This document shows, one piece after another, positions 21,614 through 32,341 of a stretch of 64,000 nt of DNA (position 1 is its first letter; the number at the start of each line of letters is the position of its first letter). The notes beneath the pieces are model-generated. The model saw nothing but the letters and a program-made list of their open reading frames with translations, was not told where the DNA came from and did no database searches. Origin of the DNA: Pomphorhynchus laevis (lineage: Eukaryota; Acanthocephala; Palaeacanthocephala; Echinorhynchida; Pomphorhynchidae); the NCBI GenBank assembly GCA_012934845.2, contig WNNJ02001500.1, positions 1 to 64,000 on the forward strand, written 5' to 3'. The translations under genes and the position numbers were made by a program.

Positions 21614-22564
21614 GTGACGACTAACCAGCGAAGAAAGAAACGAATGGTTGTGGACTATTTCAAGACAATAAACCAATATACACATCTCGACGGATATCCA
21701 CTTCCAAACATAGAGAACCTGATCACGAAAATATCTCATTACAAATTCTTATCAACTATTGATCTTGAATCCGCATATCACCAAGTCGAAATTCACTCAC
21801 CCTATCGTCAATATACGGCATTCGAAGCATGCGGCAAACTTTATCAATTTACCAGGATTCCTTTTGGTTTAACGAACGCGGTAGCATGTTTTCAAAGAAT
21901 TATGGATAAAATAATCGCGGACAATGATTTGACCGACACATACGTTTACCTGGACGACAACACTATATGTGGACGCACAAAAGAGGAGCATGACCGAAAT
22001 GTAGATCGATTTCTTTCAGTCTGTACATCATTAAACTTAAAGTTCAACGATGGAAAATGCAAATTCTGTAGAGAAGAAATCAACCTTCTCGGATATCAGA
22101 TCAGAAATGGTAGCTTCAAACCAGACCCGGAACGATTTGAGCCTCTGAAATCCCTGCCAATTCCATCATGCCAGTCTGAACTTAAACGAGTGCAAGGTAT
22201 GTTTGCTTACTATGCGAATTGGATAGCAAACTTTTCACTCAAAATGGCAAAAATTAAAGTTTCACAGTTTTCCATGAACGATAAGGCAATCGCAGCGTTC
22301 GAAGGCATAAAATCGGACATAAAGAAAGCCGCACTATATCACATTGACAAGAATAAGCCATTAACTGTCGAAACTGACGCATCCGCGACAACCATACCCG
22401 CATCTCTCAGCCAAGAAGGAAGACCCGTGGTCTTTTTCTCTCGGTCGTTGACCAATCCGGAGTCGCGATATTCGGCAATTGAGAAAGAAGCGCATGCTAT
22501 TGTAGGAGTCACTTCGAAAGTGGAGACACCATATTATCGGACGCCCCTTTACGATTATTACTGA
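21614..22564 (+). mobile_element. Gypsy fossil: RT and RNase H region
   Basis: RT blocks are YPLPNIENLI, FLSTIDLESAYHQVEI, FTRIPFGLTNAVACFQRIMD and YVYLDDNTICG (catalytic YLDD). RNase H blocks are LTVETDASATTIPASLSQ and VVFFSRSLTNPESRYSAIEK. Order and spacing are those of Ty3/Gypsy pol. Confidence 0.88.
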
Positions 22565-22649
22565 TCAAAGGTCCGTATCGTTCATGCTAAACAACAAGAG
22601 CTAAATCAAAAATGATAGATGGCGCATCGAACTATCAGAGTTCGAATTT

Positions 22650-23895
22650 AAGATTATCTACAGACCTGGCAAACAAAACCACGTTGCCGACACTTTAACG
22701 CGAGTCTGCGCAGCAGGGTCTGATCTACCCTCTCTTAAACAACTACACGTTGATTTGTGCCATCCTGGAATACGACGCTTAACAGCATATATACGAAGGA
22801 ACAATCTACCGTTTTCATGCGACGACGTAAGACTAACTTGCAATAATTGCTTAGTTTGTTCAGAGATAAAACCCCAGTATCCGCATCTAGAAGGATCCCA
22901 TGTTGCAAAGTCGACTCGTCCATTTGAGCGGCTATCCATGGACTTCCAGGTCCCCTACCAACATCAACACAAAGAAATCCTTACCTCCTGGTCGTGGTCG
23001 ACGAATACAGTCGTTTTCCATTCGGTTTCCCCTGCAAAGACGCCAGTTCACAAACAGTGATTGAGAAGCTTGAACTGCTATTTTCGACGTCCGGCTCCCC
23101 GGAGTTTATACTTTCTGATAACGCAACTTGCTTCAGGTCAGCCGAGCTGAAACAATACTTACCATCTCGGAACATATCCTCAAGCCATTCGTCTCCATCC
23201 AATCCCAGAGGAAACGGACAAGAGGAACGATTTGTCGGCCAGATTTGGACTACGATACGTCTAGCACTACGCACCCTCAATCTTGGAATAAAAGACTAGA
23301 AGAAAGTGCTACAACACGCCCTCAACTGCAGTCGTAGCTTACTATGTACAGTCACTAACGAATGTCCACACGATAGGATTTTCAGATACAGCCGACGATG
23401 CCTTAAACAAAACCAACTCCCGCAATGGCTGACGCATGCGCAGTCCGTGTTAGTGAAAAACCACAACCGAACATCCAAACATTGTCCTAACTTACTGCCA
23501 GCCAAACTAGAGAATATAAATCCTTATTATTCAACAGTCTCATACTATAACGGGCAGCATAGAACGGTCTCGAATCGCGATATTGCAAGGTTATCTCAAT
23601 AATGCTGCAATAATAACACACCAACGGATGAACTGAACGAACTAACAATGGAAGGTGTTCACGACCCATCAATAGAAGACAACCAACAAGACGCGCCAAT
23701 AACCTGCAAGGACGATATCGAAGCAATAGCGGAAGCCGGCCAAAATACACTAACAAGCGAAATAATGCGCGATAGCGGTCATTGCATGACACAGGGTATT
23801 TACTTCAATGACAAAGATACAGACGCCAGTGGACCGAAGAGATTAGTTAGAGCACGACAAGCGCCGAGCTACTTGCAGGATTATCAATGGCGGGG
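22650..23895 (+). mobile_element. Gypsy fossil: integrase and C-terminal region
   Basis: A His-Cys finger (CHPGIRRLTAYI, NCLVC) is followed by catalytic-core-like segments in several frames (STRPFERLSMDF, then SPEFILSDNATCF and NGQEERFVGQIW). The region ends with LVRARQAPSYLQDYQW, a typical Gypsy pol tail. Broken. Confidence 0.82.
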
Positions 23896-23900
23896 GAGAA

Positions 23901-24037
23901 TGTGATGAAAATTACCTTACCATTTATATTGTAAATCTTAATCCTTAATGTAAACTTTTTACACTTACTGATTTACTACTTTGTTTTGTAGATACTACTC
24001 AATAAAGCTTGTTGCAAGCGTATCTGTTTACACTACA
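23901..24037 (+). repeat. 3' LTR, 137 bp
   Basis: It begins TGTGATGAAAATTACC and ends CTGTTTACACTACA. An AATAAAG lies within it, a possible poly(A) signal. Confidence 0.9.
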
Positions 24038-26165
24038 CACACCCAGCTTTACACACCTACCATCTTAAATCGCACCCTTAATCTCACTTCCAACCACACC
24101 CAGCTTTACATACCTCTTATCCTACGTCGCCCCTAGAGAAATCTTGACCTCCCTATTCTCCGCTATGCCTTACTCAAATCGTATCTATCCTCTCTCCCAC
24201 AATAACATCAAATTCTCTTCACGATCTCATATTTAATTTCGACTCTGAACTCACATCCACTCTCGATCTTCTCTTGCCGTTTAAGCCTCACCCTCACCGT
24301 CGCTTGCATCGTGCCCCATGGTTTGACATTCAATGCCTACTCTCAAAGCGTCGACTCCGTCATGCTTTTCGAGCCTATCACCGCTCTGTCAGACGTGACA
24401 CCCGCTCGCCCACTCAGTCTCACCGTGATTCCAATCTTGCTCTTCGCCGGTCTCATCTCCACCTACTAAGTACTAATGCCACTCCTTCTAGCAGAAAAGA
24501 ATCATCACTTCATTCAACTCTAAGACTCTCTGGCATACATTTAACTCAATCCTTTCTCGCTTCTCTTCGTCTTGCAATATCAACCCCCATGATTATTCGT
24601 TATTTCTTCAGAACAAATTATCTACGCTGCACTCTCACAACCTCGTCTCCATTCAATCTCACGGCTACACGCCTCGCCTTATCCTCCCGGAACTCTTTCA
24701 TATTATCCCTGTCTCACCTCCCGAAGTGTCATCTGTCCTCATGTCCTTGCCCAACAAAACCTTACCTGCCAATCCCCTGCCTACCCCCATACTTAAATCC
24801 ATATGCTCATCGATATCCCCTTTCCTACCACCTTGTTTAACTCGTCCATCCGCAGTCGTATCTTTCCATCACACTGGAAATCCGCAATCGTTTGTCCTTT
24901 CCTTAAGAAACAATCGCTCGACCCATCACTTCCTTCTAGCTATCGCCCCATTTCAATCATCCCTACTCTTTCTATGCTTTTAGAACGCCTCATCTTACCA
25001 CAGATCAACGTTTATCAATCTTCATCCAATATGTACCCTCCTTTCCAATCCACTTTCCGCTCTAATCACTCCACAGAAATAGCTTGCATGAAAGTTTACA
25101 ACGACCTACTCATTTCTCGTGACAAAGCTCTATATAGTATTCTCACCTCCCTCGACCTCTCTTCTGCATTCGACATCGTCGACCACTCCATCCTCCTTTC
25201 CGGCCTTCAATATATTTACGGATTTTATTCCTCCTCCGTAGCATGGTTTGCCCCATATCTATCCGACTGTTCCTTTCGCATCTGTTCTAATTCATCATCC
25301 TCCCTTCCCATCCCTATTTTCTGCTGGGCCCACAAAGTTCAGTCATAGGGCCCTGCTTTTCTCTTTTCTGCTTACGAATCTCTCCGTTTATCAAACCCTA
25401 TTTTTTCACGTCATGCAATACGCAGATGACATCCTCATCTATGCTCATGCATCCGCCCATCGCATACACGATATCGGTATTTCTGCATTCAACTGTCTTT
25501 CTCCCATCTACAAACGTCTCTGCCATCTTCATATCGTTCTAAACCCCGACAAGTTCAAAATAATGTGGATCCTCCTCATCAACCTAACATATCTCCTCTT
25601 CCTGTATTTTTTGCCTCATCAATCATTCCCATAGTCCATAATCTCGCTTTCTTATGTTTCGATATCGATGATCACCTTTCCCTTAAACCCATCGTCCGTG
25701 ACAATGTCCGCTCGTCTAACTTAATTCTCCGTGACATCAGCCGAATCCGCACCCTTATCGACTTCCGTTCATGTATGTCTCTTTTCGCATCGCTTCTCTT
25801 CCCTTATATTAATTACTGCCTCAATCTTTTCGCCAATTCTCCAAAATCTATCATCCTACCCATACAACACATCATCAACTCCGACGTTCGAGTGCCCTTA
25901 CGTCTCTGTCGCTTCGATTGCACATCCACATATCTTGCCTAACTCTCTTGGCTAACTATCCACATCCGCATCCAACTCCGCCTTCTTCTCATAACTTTTC
26001 GTCGCATCGCTGTCGGCTCCCCATCGTTCATCAATCTCTCTTTCTTAGACGGCATACGCGCCACCTCTCTGGCGCTGAGTTCCCGTCATTCCATCTTACT
26101 CAACATTCCCAATTACTACAACAACTACGGTATCCGATCCTTTCTCGTCGACGCCTCTCGCCCTG
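24038..26165 (+). mobile_element. LINE copy B, 3' part (RT), interrupted by the LTR fossil
   Basis: The copy resumes in the linker after the endonuclease (HRAPWFDIQCLLSKRRLRHAF) and then gives RT blocks: YRPISIIPTLSMLLERLI, FQSTFRSNHSTEIACMKVYN, SLDLSSAFDIVDHSILLSGL, and MQYADDILIYAHASAHRIHD. The thumb is similar to the minus-strand fragment at 17972-18690. At least five frame changes. The GVPQG block is partly lost. It ends about 26165, where Gypsy integrase debris starts. Confidence 0.85.
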
Positions 26166-26170
26166 AATCA

Positions 26171-26960
26171 ATGCTTTCTCGACTTACACCGTGCTTACTC
26201 CGTACATGTGATATACGGAGGTCAAAATATACTCACGATCAACTTTGTCACCCTGGTATAACACGCTTGTATCATTTTGTCAAAACTCGGAATTTACCTT
26301 TATCTCTAAACGACATCAAAGCAGTTATTAAGAGTTTTATTAGTAGTGCATCACTCAAACAACATTTCTTTAAACCTTCAGTGGCGAAATAACTTAAGGT
26401 TTGTAAACCGTTTGAAAGGTTATCAATTTAAATGACCAATACTTACATGAAACGAAAAGCGATATTTGCTCAATAGACGAGTATACACGTTTCCCATTTG
26501 CTTTCATGTGTCATGACATGATTAGTAAAACAGTTGTGGCTGTCCAAATAGAGACCATCCATTCGAGCAGTCGCATCATTTATATCATCCGCCCTTTGTA
26601 ATTTCTTGCTGTCTCAAGAAATTACACTTACGCATTCATCGATTTACAATCTCTAATGAAATGGACAAATTGAACGATACAGCGGGGTAATTTAGAAAGC
26701 TGTTATGGTTGAAACGAAAAATAAAGAATTGGCAAGATGTACTACCCAATGTGTTGAATTCTATATGCTTGTTTCTGTGCACATCGACTAACAAGACCCC
26801 ATATGGCATGATGTTTTCATTTAAGCAACGATCGCTTAATGGATGATCCCTACCTAATTGGATTATGAAACTCAAGCCTGTTCAAACGGTTCAATAGAAC
26901 AAATTTGACAGCCCTGTAAAGAAGCCGAGCTTGTGTATTATTATTAAATAACTGCAAAAT
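26171..26960 (+). mobile_element. Gypsy-type integrase debris
   Basis: A His-Cys finger (HDQLCHPGITRLYHF) is followed by KPFERLSI, DEYTRFPFAFMCHDMI and SKTVVAVQ read across frames, then a core-like segment to about 26960. This is a second, more decayed Gypsy-group piece. No LTRs seen. Many breaks. Confidence 0.65.
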
Positions 26961-26972
26961 TTTCAATTAAGG

Positions 26973-27295
26973 TCCATCGACTTCCAGCCAAAAGAACAGA
27001 CATTCCTCCGTGGACTTTAGTTTCAACGGACGAGGTAACGGCCAGCAACGTTTTATCAAACTCTTATAAATTGAGAAAAGTTGATCGTTTTAGGAATGTT
27101 TACATCATGCCGGATTTTCCCCCCGAAGAGCGTGTTGCCAATCAGGTTCTGCGCAAACAGCTACAAGAGAAAAGACTTGCAAACCCAAATAGTAATTACA
27201 TAATTAGAAATTTTCAAATTGTTCGTAGACCGAATAATGGAAAGGTAGGCATAACACCCGTTAATTCCTCATTAATGGATGGATCGTCTATATGA
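26973..27295 (+). CDS. LINE ORF1 C-terminal part
   Basis: The open frame contains HRLPAKRTDIPPWTLVSTDE, then KLRKVDRFRNVYIMPDFPPE, ERVANQVLRKQLQEKR and NYIIRNFQIVRRPNNG, ending at TGA 27293-27295. The I.PD.PP.ER...L...L pattern is typical of the C-terminal part of ORF1 in several LINE clades. The N-terminus is missing because of 5' truncation. ORF2 opens immediately after this stop, in another frame. Confidence 0.6.
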
Positions 27296-30124
27296 CTATC
27301 CTGTTCTGCAAGAAGTGGTAGTCAGGTTTGTGAGCACCACAAGTCTTTTAGACTGTTACTATTTAATGTGGAAGGTTTGGCGTCTTTGATCGAGCAAGGT
27401 ATTGAATCCTGGTTCGATACCTTTCACGTTGTGGTACTATTAGAGACCATGTTTACTAATAATTATTCTTTACCTGGTTTTTATACATTTGACAATCCTG
27501 CTTTATTGGGCATTCGTGGTCGCCCCGCGGGTGGAATAATTTTAGGTTTAAATAGGGCCTTCAGGGATTGGCAATGTAGGTATTTGCTGAATTCTATACT
27601 GCTTGAAACACCTGTCATCACTTTTATCGCATGCTATTTCAAACCAACACTTACCGCGGCAGATATAATTGACGAAATTTCTCAGCTTCTTTCAACTCTA
27701 AACAGCACAGTCCCGATAATTATCGCAGGAGATTTTAATGCAAGATTCACCAGTCCAATCACAGGAAAATTGCGAATTCTTGTCAATTACTTTAAGTCTA
27801 TAAATCTAAAGTTATACGTCCCTAATGAAAATTGGTCCTACGAATCTTCTACAGGTAAAAGCTGTATAGACATCATATTTACTAACGTGCATGTAAGACA
27901 TATAGGGCTAGTACTATCTTCAAAATGGGCGTTAGTTCGTAAACACAAACCTGTCTCGTGTATTTTCGATTGCATATGCAACATACAATCAATAGATTTG
28001 CCCCGTCAACCTAGCAGGAAATTATGTACTTCAGCAATTGATTATAGTCAAATAAATCTAGCTTTTCAATTCCTTAGATCAGGAGAACTGGGGAACAGCA
28101 TTACTTCTGTAATTTCCACCCTTCTATCGGCTTGTAGATGTGAATCCGACTATTCCAAAAAAAACTCATACCTAGTAAAACCCGCTTGGTTTAAACAGTT
28201 CCAGCAACATTTAATTCAATTAAATAAAAGTTATCGGTTTGATTTAACGGTAAGGAAAGATTTTGTAGATTTACGTAGGCTTTACGTTAAACTTGTATCG
28301 ATGTATCGTAGAGCACGACGTTTAGAGATTGAACGACGGGAATTGTCTAAGGAGGAGTCGACACCGTGGATACTTAAGAAAGCTAACATTAAAACATATT
28401 CCAGGATTCAAATAGAAAATTGGAAATCACACTTCCAATCTATTTTGCGCCATTCAATATTAGAAGACATGCCTGTACGTTTATCTTCAGTTTCATGCAT
28501 AAATTCAATATACGGTTCAGATCCTCTGAATTTACCTTTTACGCCATTTGAAGTCGTAAGATCCCTATCAATCTTAAAAGATCATAAAGCTGCCGGGTTA
28601 GATCAATTATGCGTAGAACAGTTAAAGTCGACTATCGATATTTTGATAGACTACTGGACAGAACTTTTCAATCTACTTCTTGCAGGTCATCCGTTTCCGA
28701 TTTCGTGGCGCGACGGTGTAATTAAGATCCTGCATAAGGGCAAAGGTGACTATGATTCACTGGATGCGTACAGGGGGATTGCGATATTGAATCACAGTTA
28801 TAAGTTATTGACTCATATAATGTATATGCGCCTTATTAAGTTTCGCGAGCATCTCTTACCTACGGAGCAGTATGGATTCCGCCCGAAAAGGTCAACGTCC
28901 GATGCAATAAAGCATGTCCGTGACGAAGTCACCAATTGTTTCGCTAATCGTAGACCGTTGTATGCTACTTTTGTTGACTTTGAGCGAGCATTTGACACAG
29001 TGAATCGTTCTTTGTTACTTGATAAACTTTCCACCAGAGTGTCCGTTAGTGGTCGCTTTTTGTATCTTATTTATTCTGTGCTTCAGCCTAATCGCCTTAA
29101 AGTATCTGATGGTATCAACACCTCTGATTTCTTTTTTGCTAATCGCGGTGTTTTACAGGGAGATCCACTCAGCCCTATATTATTTTCCTTTTTTGTTATG
29201 GATTTGCCTATGCATCTTCGTCATGCATCGAATGAAGTCTCTTGTACCCTCTATGCCGACGATCTAGTAATATTAGCCAAAGATCTTTTATCCGCTCAAA
29301 GTGCGTTAGATGCTCTGTCATCCTATTGTTTATCAAATCAGTTGACGGTGAATGTAAATAAATCGAAAGCCCTTAAATTTCGGTTAGGTGGACCTTTGCG
29401 TCGATGTGACATGCTGAGAATAGGCAATGTAGATTTAGAATTCTGCAATAGTTACAATTATTTGGGAATATTACTTTCGTCAAAATGGTCATTTACTGAA
29501 CACCTACATCGTAAATCCTCGAAGTTAGTTGTAGCAACATCTTATGCAAAAAACTTAGGTTCTTTATCTTTCTCAGGAGCCCTCCGGTATTTTCGAAGTA
29601 TGTTGCTTCCCATAGTTTCATATGCTTTGCCAGTTATCTGGTCGGATTTAAGTCCCTTCAATTTTCAGCAGTTGGACAGGTGTCAATGGAGATTCGTGAA
29701 GCGAATTGTTGGAGTCTCACCAAAATGTTCTTCATCGGTTACAGCGATACTATCATCGCTAGAACCTTGCTCTAAATACATCTGCTCAAGATTTAATCTT
29801 GAACACACTGCATCATTTACTACTAACCTGAACATGTTCTTTCGAAAGACGACGTCATTGGATTCTGAATTTTATCTTACTCCGGCATTCTTACAGACTA
29901 AATGGAGAGAACCCTGTGCAAGGAAAAGACCGCTGATCTGGAGAGCATCTGTCCATGGATATCACGATAAATTCTGCGCTATCAGAATTCCAGTACATGC
30001 ACGGTGCTCTTTGTGCATTTGTGTTCTTTGCAAAAATGAATGCGCATCTAACCTGCATATCTTCACTTGCCCTATTTTGAAAAATATGTCACTATCCGAT
30101 ATTGACAGTAGGAGAAGATTTTGA
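27296..30124 (+). CDS. LINE ORF2: endonuclease and reverse transcriptase, intact frame
   Basis: The frame is open for 942 codons. Endonuclease blocks are LLLFNVEGLASLIEQG, VVVLLETMF (Glu), GGIILGLN, PIIIAGDFNARF and CIDIIFTN. RT blocks are AAGLDQLCVEQLK, GIAILNHSYKLLTHIMYMRL, EQYGFRPKRSTSDAIKHV, ATFVDFERAFDTVNRSLLLD, RGVLQGDPLSPILFSFF and CTLYADDLVILAKD (YADD). A C-terminal Cys/His cluster (CSLCICVLCKNECASNLHIF) is a zinc-knuckle-like end. The usual endonuclease SDH motif is not clear: the segment after TNVHVRHIG reads RKHKPVSC, so activity is doubtful despite the open frame. The start codon is not determined; there is a GTG at 27368, and ORF2 may be made by reinitiation after ORF1. Confidence 0.82.
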   Translation, partial: LSCSARSGSQVCEHHKSFRLLLFNVEGLASLIEQGIESWFDTFHVVVLLETMFTNNYSLPGFYTFDNPALLGIRGRPAGGIILGLNRAFRDWQCRYLLNSILLETPVITFIACYFKPTLTAADIIDEISQLLSTLNSTVPIIIAGDFNARFTSPITGKLRILVNYFKSINLKLYVPNENWSYESSTGKSCIDIIFTNVHVRHIGLVLSSKWALVRKHKPVSCIFDCICNIQSIDLPRQPSRKLCTSAIDYSQINLAFQFLRSGELGNSITSVISTLLSACRCESDYSKKNSYLVKPAWFKQFQQHLIQLNKSYRFDLTVRKDFVDLRRLYVKLVSMYRRARRLEIERRELSKEESTPWILKKANIKTYSRIQIENWKSHFQSILRHSILEDMPVRLSSVSCINSIYGSDPLNLPFTPFEVVRSLSILKDHKAAGLDQLCVEQLKSTIDILIDYWTELFNLLLAGHPFPISWRDGVIKILHKGKGDYDSLDAYRGIAILNHSYKLLTHIMYMRLIKFREHLLPTEQYGFRPKRSTSDAIKHVRDEVTNCFANRRPLYATFVDFERAFDTVNRSLLLDKLSTRVSVSGRFLYLIYSVLQPNRLKVSDGINTSDFFFANRGVLQGDPLSPILFSFFVMDLPMHLRHASNEVSCTLYADDLVILAKDLLSAQSALDALSSYCLSNQLTVNVNKSKALKFRLGGPLRRCDMLRIGNVDLEFCNSYNYLGILLSSKWSFTEHLHRKSSKLVVATSYAKNLGSLSFSGALRYFRSMLLPIVSYALPVIWSDLSPFNFQQLDRCQWRFVKRIVGVSPKCSSSVTAILSSLEPCSKYICSRFNLEHTASFTTNLNMFFRKTTSLDSEFYLTPAFLQTKWREPCARKRPLIWRASVHGYHDKFCAIRIPVHARCSLCICVLCKNECASNLHIFTCPILKNMSLSDIDSRRRF

Positions 30125-30229
30125 AATACAATTTATAAAATTGATAAACTTTTGGTGTATTTATTTTGTTTACCCAGTACCGAAAGGTAAAGAGGTATAA
30201 TAAATTCTCTCATTATTATTATTATTATT

Positions 30230-32340
30230 TCGACAAACTAGCATTGTTTGCTCAACGAATCGCTACTAAGGAAGTTTCTGATGAGTCGATCAAAGCTTTT
30301 ACGAAAAGCCGCCTTATTGCACTAAGTAAGAATCCAGGTGTGCGTCCAATTGGAATAGGTGATGTCTCAAGACGTATCGTATCGAAAGTCATACTTGATG
30401 TTGCACGGCCACAGCTACAACAGATATGCGGTAAAACACAGTTTTGTGCTGGTCAGCGCGCAGGTACTGAATGTGTAGTCCATGCCTTACGTGATTTGTT
30501 ATCGAGTAAACCAAATTCGGTGGTCTTGACTATTGATGCAGATAATGCATTTAATCGAATCAACAGAAAAACTGCCCTGGCCAACATGCCACAAATATGC
30601 CCAGCGCTATCGAATGTTCTGTCAAACCTCTATAGAAATCCGACGTCATTGACAATTGGGAATGAAATCATACTCTCCCAAGAAGGATTTACACAGGGAG
30701 ATGTTTTATCGATGTCTGCTTATGCTGCAGCAACACTTCCTATGATACAAAAGATATCTGCGGAGTATCCTGATGTGCTCCAATGCTGGTATGCTGATGA
30801 CGGCAATATGGTGGGTGATCCTGATACAGTGAAGATGGCGTTTGAACTGCTACGAAAAATTGGACCGTCATATGGTTTCTTCGTTAATCCGGCGAAATGT
30901 CGACTATACGGAAATGGATCTATAGCTGAAACGCTCCACGCTTTATTTGATGATCTTCAAATTTCTGTTGACATGGATGGCGTGTCTATATTGGGGTCTC
31001 CCATTGGAAAGGATGACTTTGTAAAAGAGCATATTCAATCTGATGTACGTTCGTTGATCGAGACAGTTACTCGTCTCACACAAATCGGTCGTTCAGAGCT
31101 ACAGATTGCTTTCGTTGCTCTCATAAGATCTCTTCAACAAAAATGGATACATATGCAACGATCATGCCATTGCTCGATTGAGTGATTTGAGGCGCTGGCA
31201 CAATCGATAAGATCGATGATAACTGAATTAACTGGAATTGACATTGAAACAAATGAAGTTCTATGGAGGGTGTTTAACATGACTTTGAGAGATGGTGGTA
31301 TCGGCGTTAAAGACCCTATGCGTTTAGTAGACCAAGAATATAACGCTTCACGTATGGTGTGCGAGCCATGTTTAGGAGACGTTACGGGGCTAGATCTAAT
31401 AAATAATCAAAACAGATTATGTAAAGAAATTCGTGCTAACCGTTTAAAAGCGGAAAGGATGAATCGCAATGACATTATAAATCAGGTCGACCCTACTCTC
31501 AAGAATACCATCGAGCATGCATCAGTATTTGGATCATCTTCGTGGTTGTCAACATATCCAACAAACAGTTATTCTTCCAGAATAAGTAATACAGTCTTTC
31601 AAGATGCACTAGCCACCAGATACGGATTTATCCATCCCTCATCACCGAAATACTGCCAATGTAAAGAACAAAACTCGATATCACACACTTTCTCGTGCCC
31701 TTTAGGCGGCTTGCCATCAATGAGACACGATGCCGTCCGTGATTTTCTAGCGAATAGATTATCCGAATGTTGTCGTAACGTAGCAATCGAGCCAAAACTA
31801 TCCCCTCTGCATGATGAAATATGCTTCCAAAATTACGGTACAACTATTGATCGTGAAGCGAGACTTGACATATCATGTTCCGGAATCTTTGGAAACAGAA
31901 CGGAGTGTACTTTCCTTGATATCTGCGTGTTCAACGCATACGCTCCCTCTAACTCCAGTAAGAGTATCGGACCATGCTTCGAATATCATGAACTAAGGAA
32001 GAAAAGGAAGTATCTTGAGAGAGTAAATAGCATAGAGCATGCGTCATTTATTCCCGTAGTATTTTCGATGCTCGGAGGGGCGGGTACGGAAGCGGCAATC
32101 CTGTTAAAGAGAATCGCGGGCTCCATGGCAAGGAGTCATAACAGCTCATACAACGATGAAATAAGCAGATTACGTAGTGGCATCAGCGTTATCCTTGCAA
32201 AGATGACTTCTCGATGTGTCCGTGGAGCTCGATCAGCTATAAATCGTCCTCAAAGGGATTTATGTTTAATCAATGAAGAATAATTTAGTGACTTTTTGAA
32301 TATTAAAACTGGCTTGGTGAGGTTTTTTTTTCTTTAAAAT
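30230..32340 (+). mobile_element. RLE-type (R2/NeSL-like) LINE, 5'-truncated
   Basis: The copy lacks the 5' part and encodes the RT palm, thumb, a zinc knuckle and a restriction-like endonuclease at the C-terminus. It starts next to the ATT tail of the previous LINE and meets the 3' end of a minus-strand CR1 at about 32340. Confidence 0.75.
30231..32283 (+). pseudogene. RT plus restriction-like endonuclease, single in-frame stop
   Basis: The reading frame is continuous from about 30166 to 32283 except for one TGA at 31183-31185. RT blocks are KNPGVRPIGIGDVSRRIVSK, TIDADNAFNRINRKTAL, SQEGFTQGDVLSMSAYA and QCWYADDGNMVGDP (YADD), then PAKCRLYGNG and ILGSPIG. After the stop come a zinc-knuckle-like CQCKEQNSISHTFSCPLGG with RH, and a nuclease-like segment with EPKLSPL, REARLDISCSG and FLDICVFNAYA, the spaced acidic pattern expected of a PD-(D/E)XK enzyme. 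Such enzymes nick specific targets for reverse transcription. The last block (KKRKYLERVNSIEHASFIPV) is the usual family C-terminus. Whether the closest relatives are R2, NeSL or another RLE group is not settled. Confidence 0.75.
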
Positions 32341-32341
32341 T

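Larger units (their letters stand above)
20118..24037 (+). mobile_element. Ty3/Gypsy-type LTR retrotransposon fossil, nested in a LINE
   Basis: Terminal direct repeats of 137 bp (TGT...TACACTACA) bound gag, protease, RT, RNase H and integrase in Gypsy order, with a purine-rich tract (GGCGGGGGAGAA) just before the 3' LTR. The two LTRs differ at about ten positions (roughly 7%), which points to an old insertion. The coding region is broken, with around half a dozen interruptions. No envelope gene is seen. The flanking 5 bp are similar but not identical. The host LINE copy is interrupted exactly at the LTR ends. Confidence 0.92.
26970..30229 (+). mobile_element. EN-type LINE, 5'-truncated, nearly open, (ATT)n tail
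   Basis: The end of ORF1, a long ORF2 and a tail of ATT repeats at 30212-30229 make up this copy. The tail abuts the start of another LINE at 30230. The RT sequence style (YRGIAILNHSYKLL, GVLQGDPLSPILFSF) differs from the CR1 copies here. I cannot place the clade with confidence. Confidence 0.82.
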
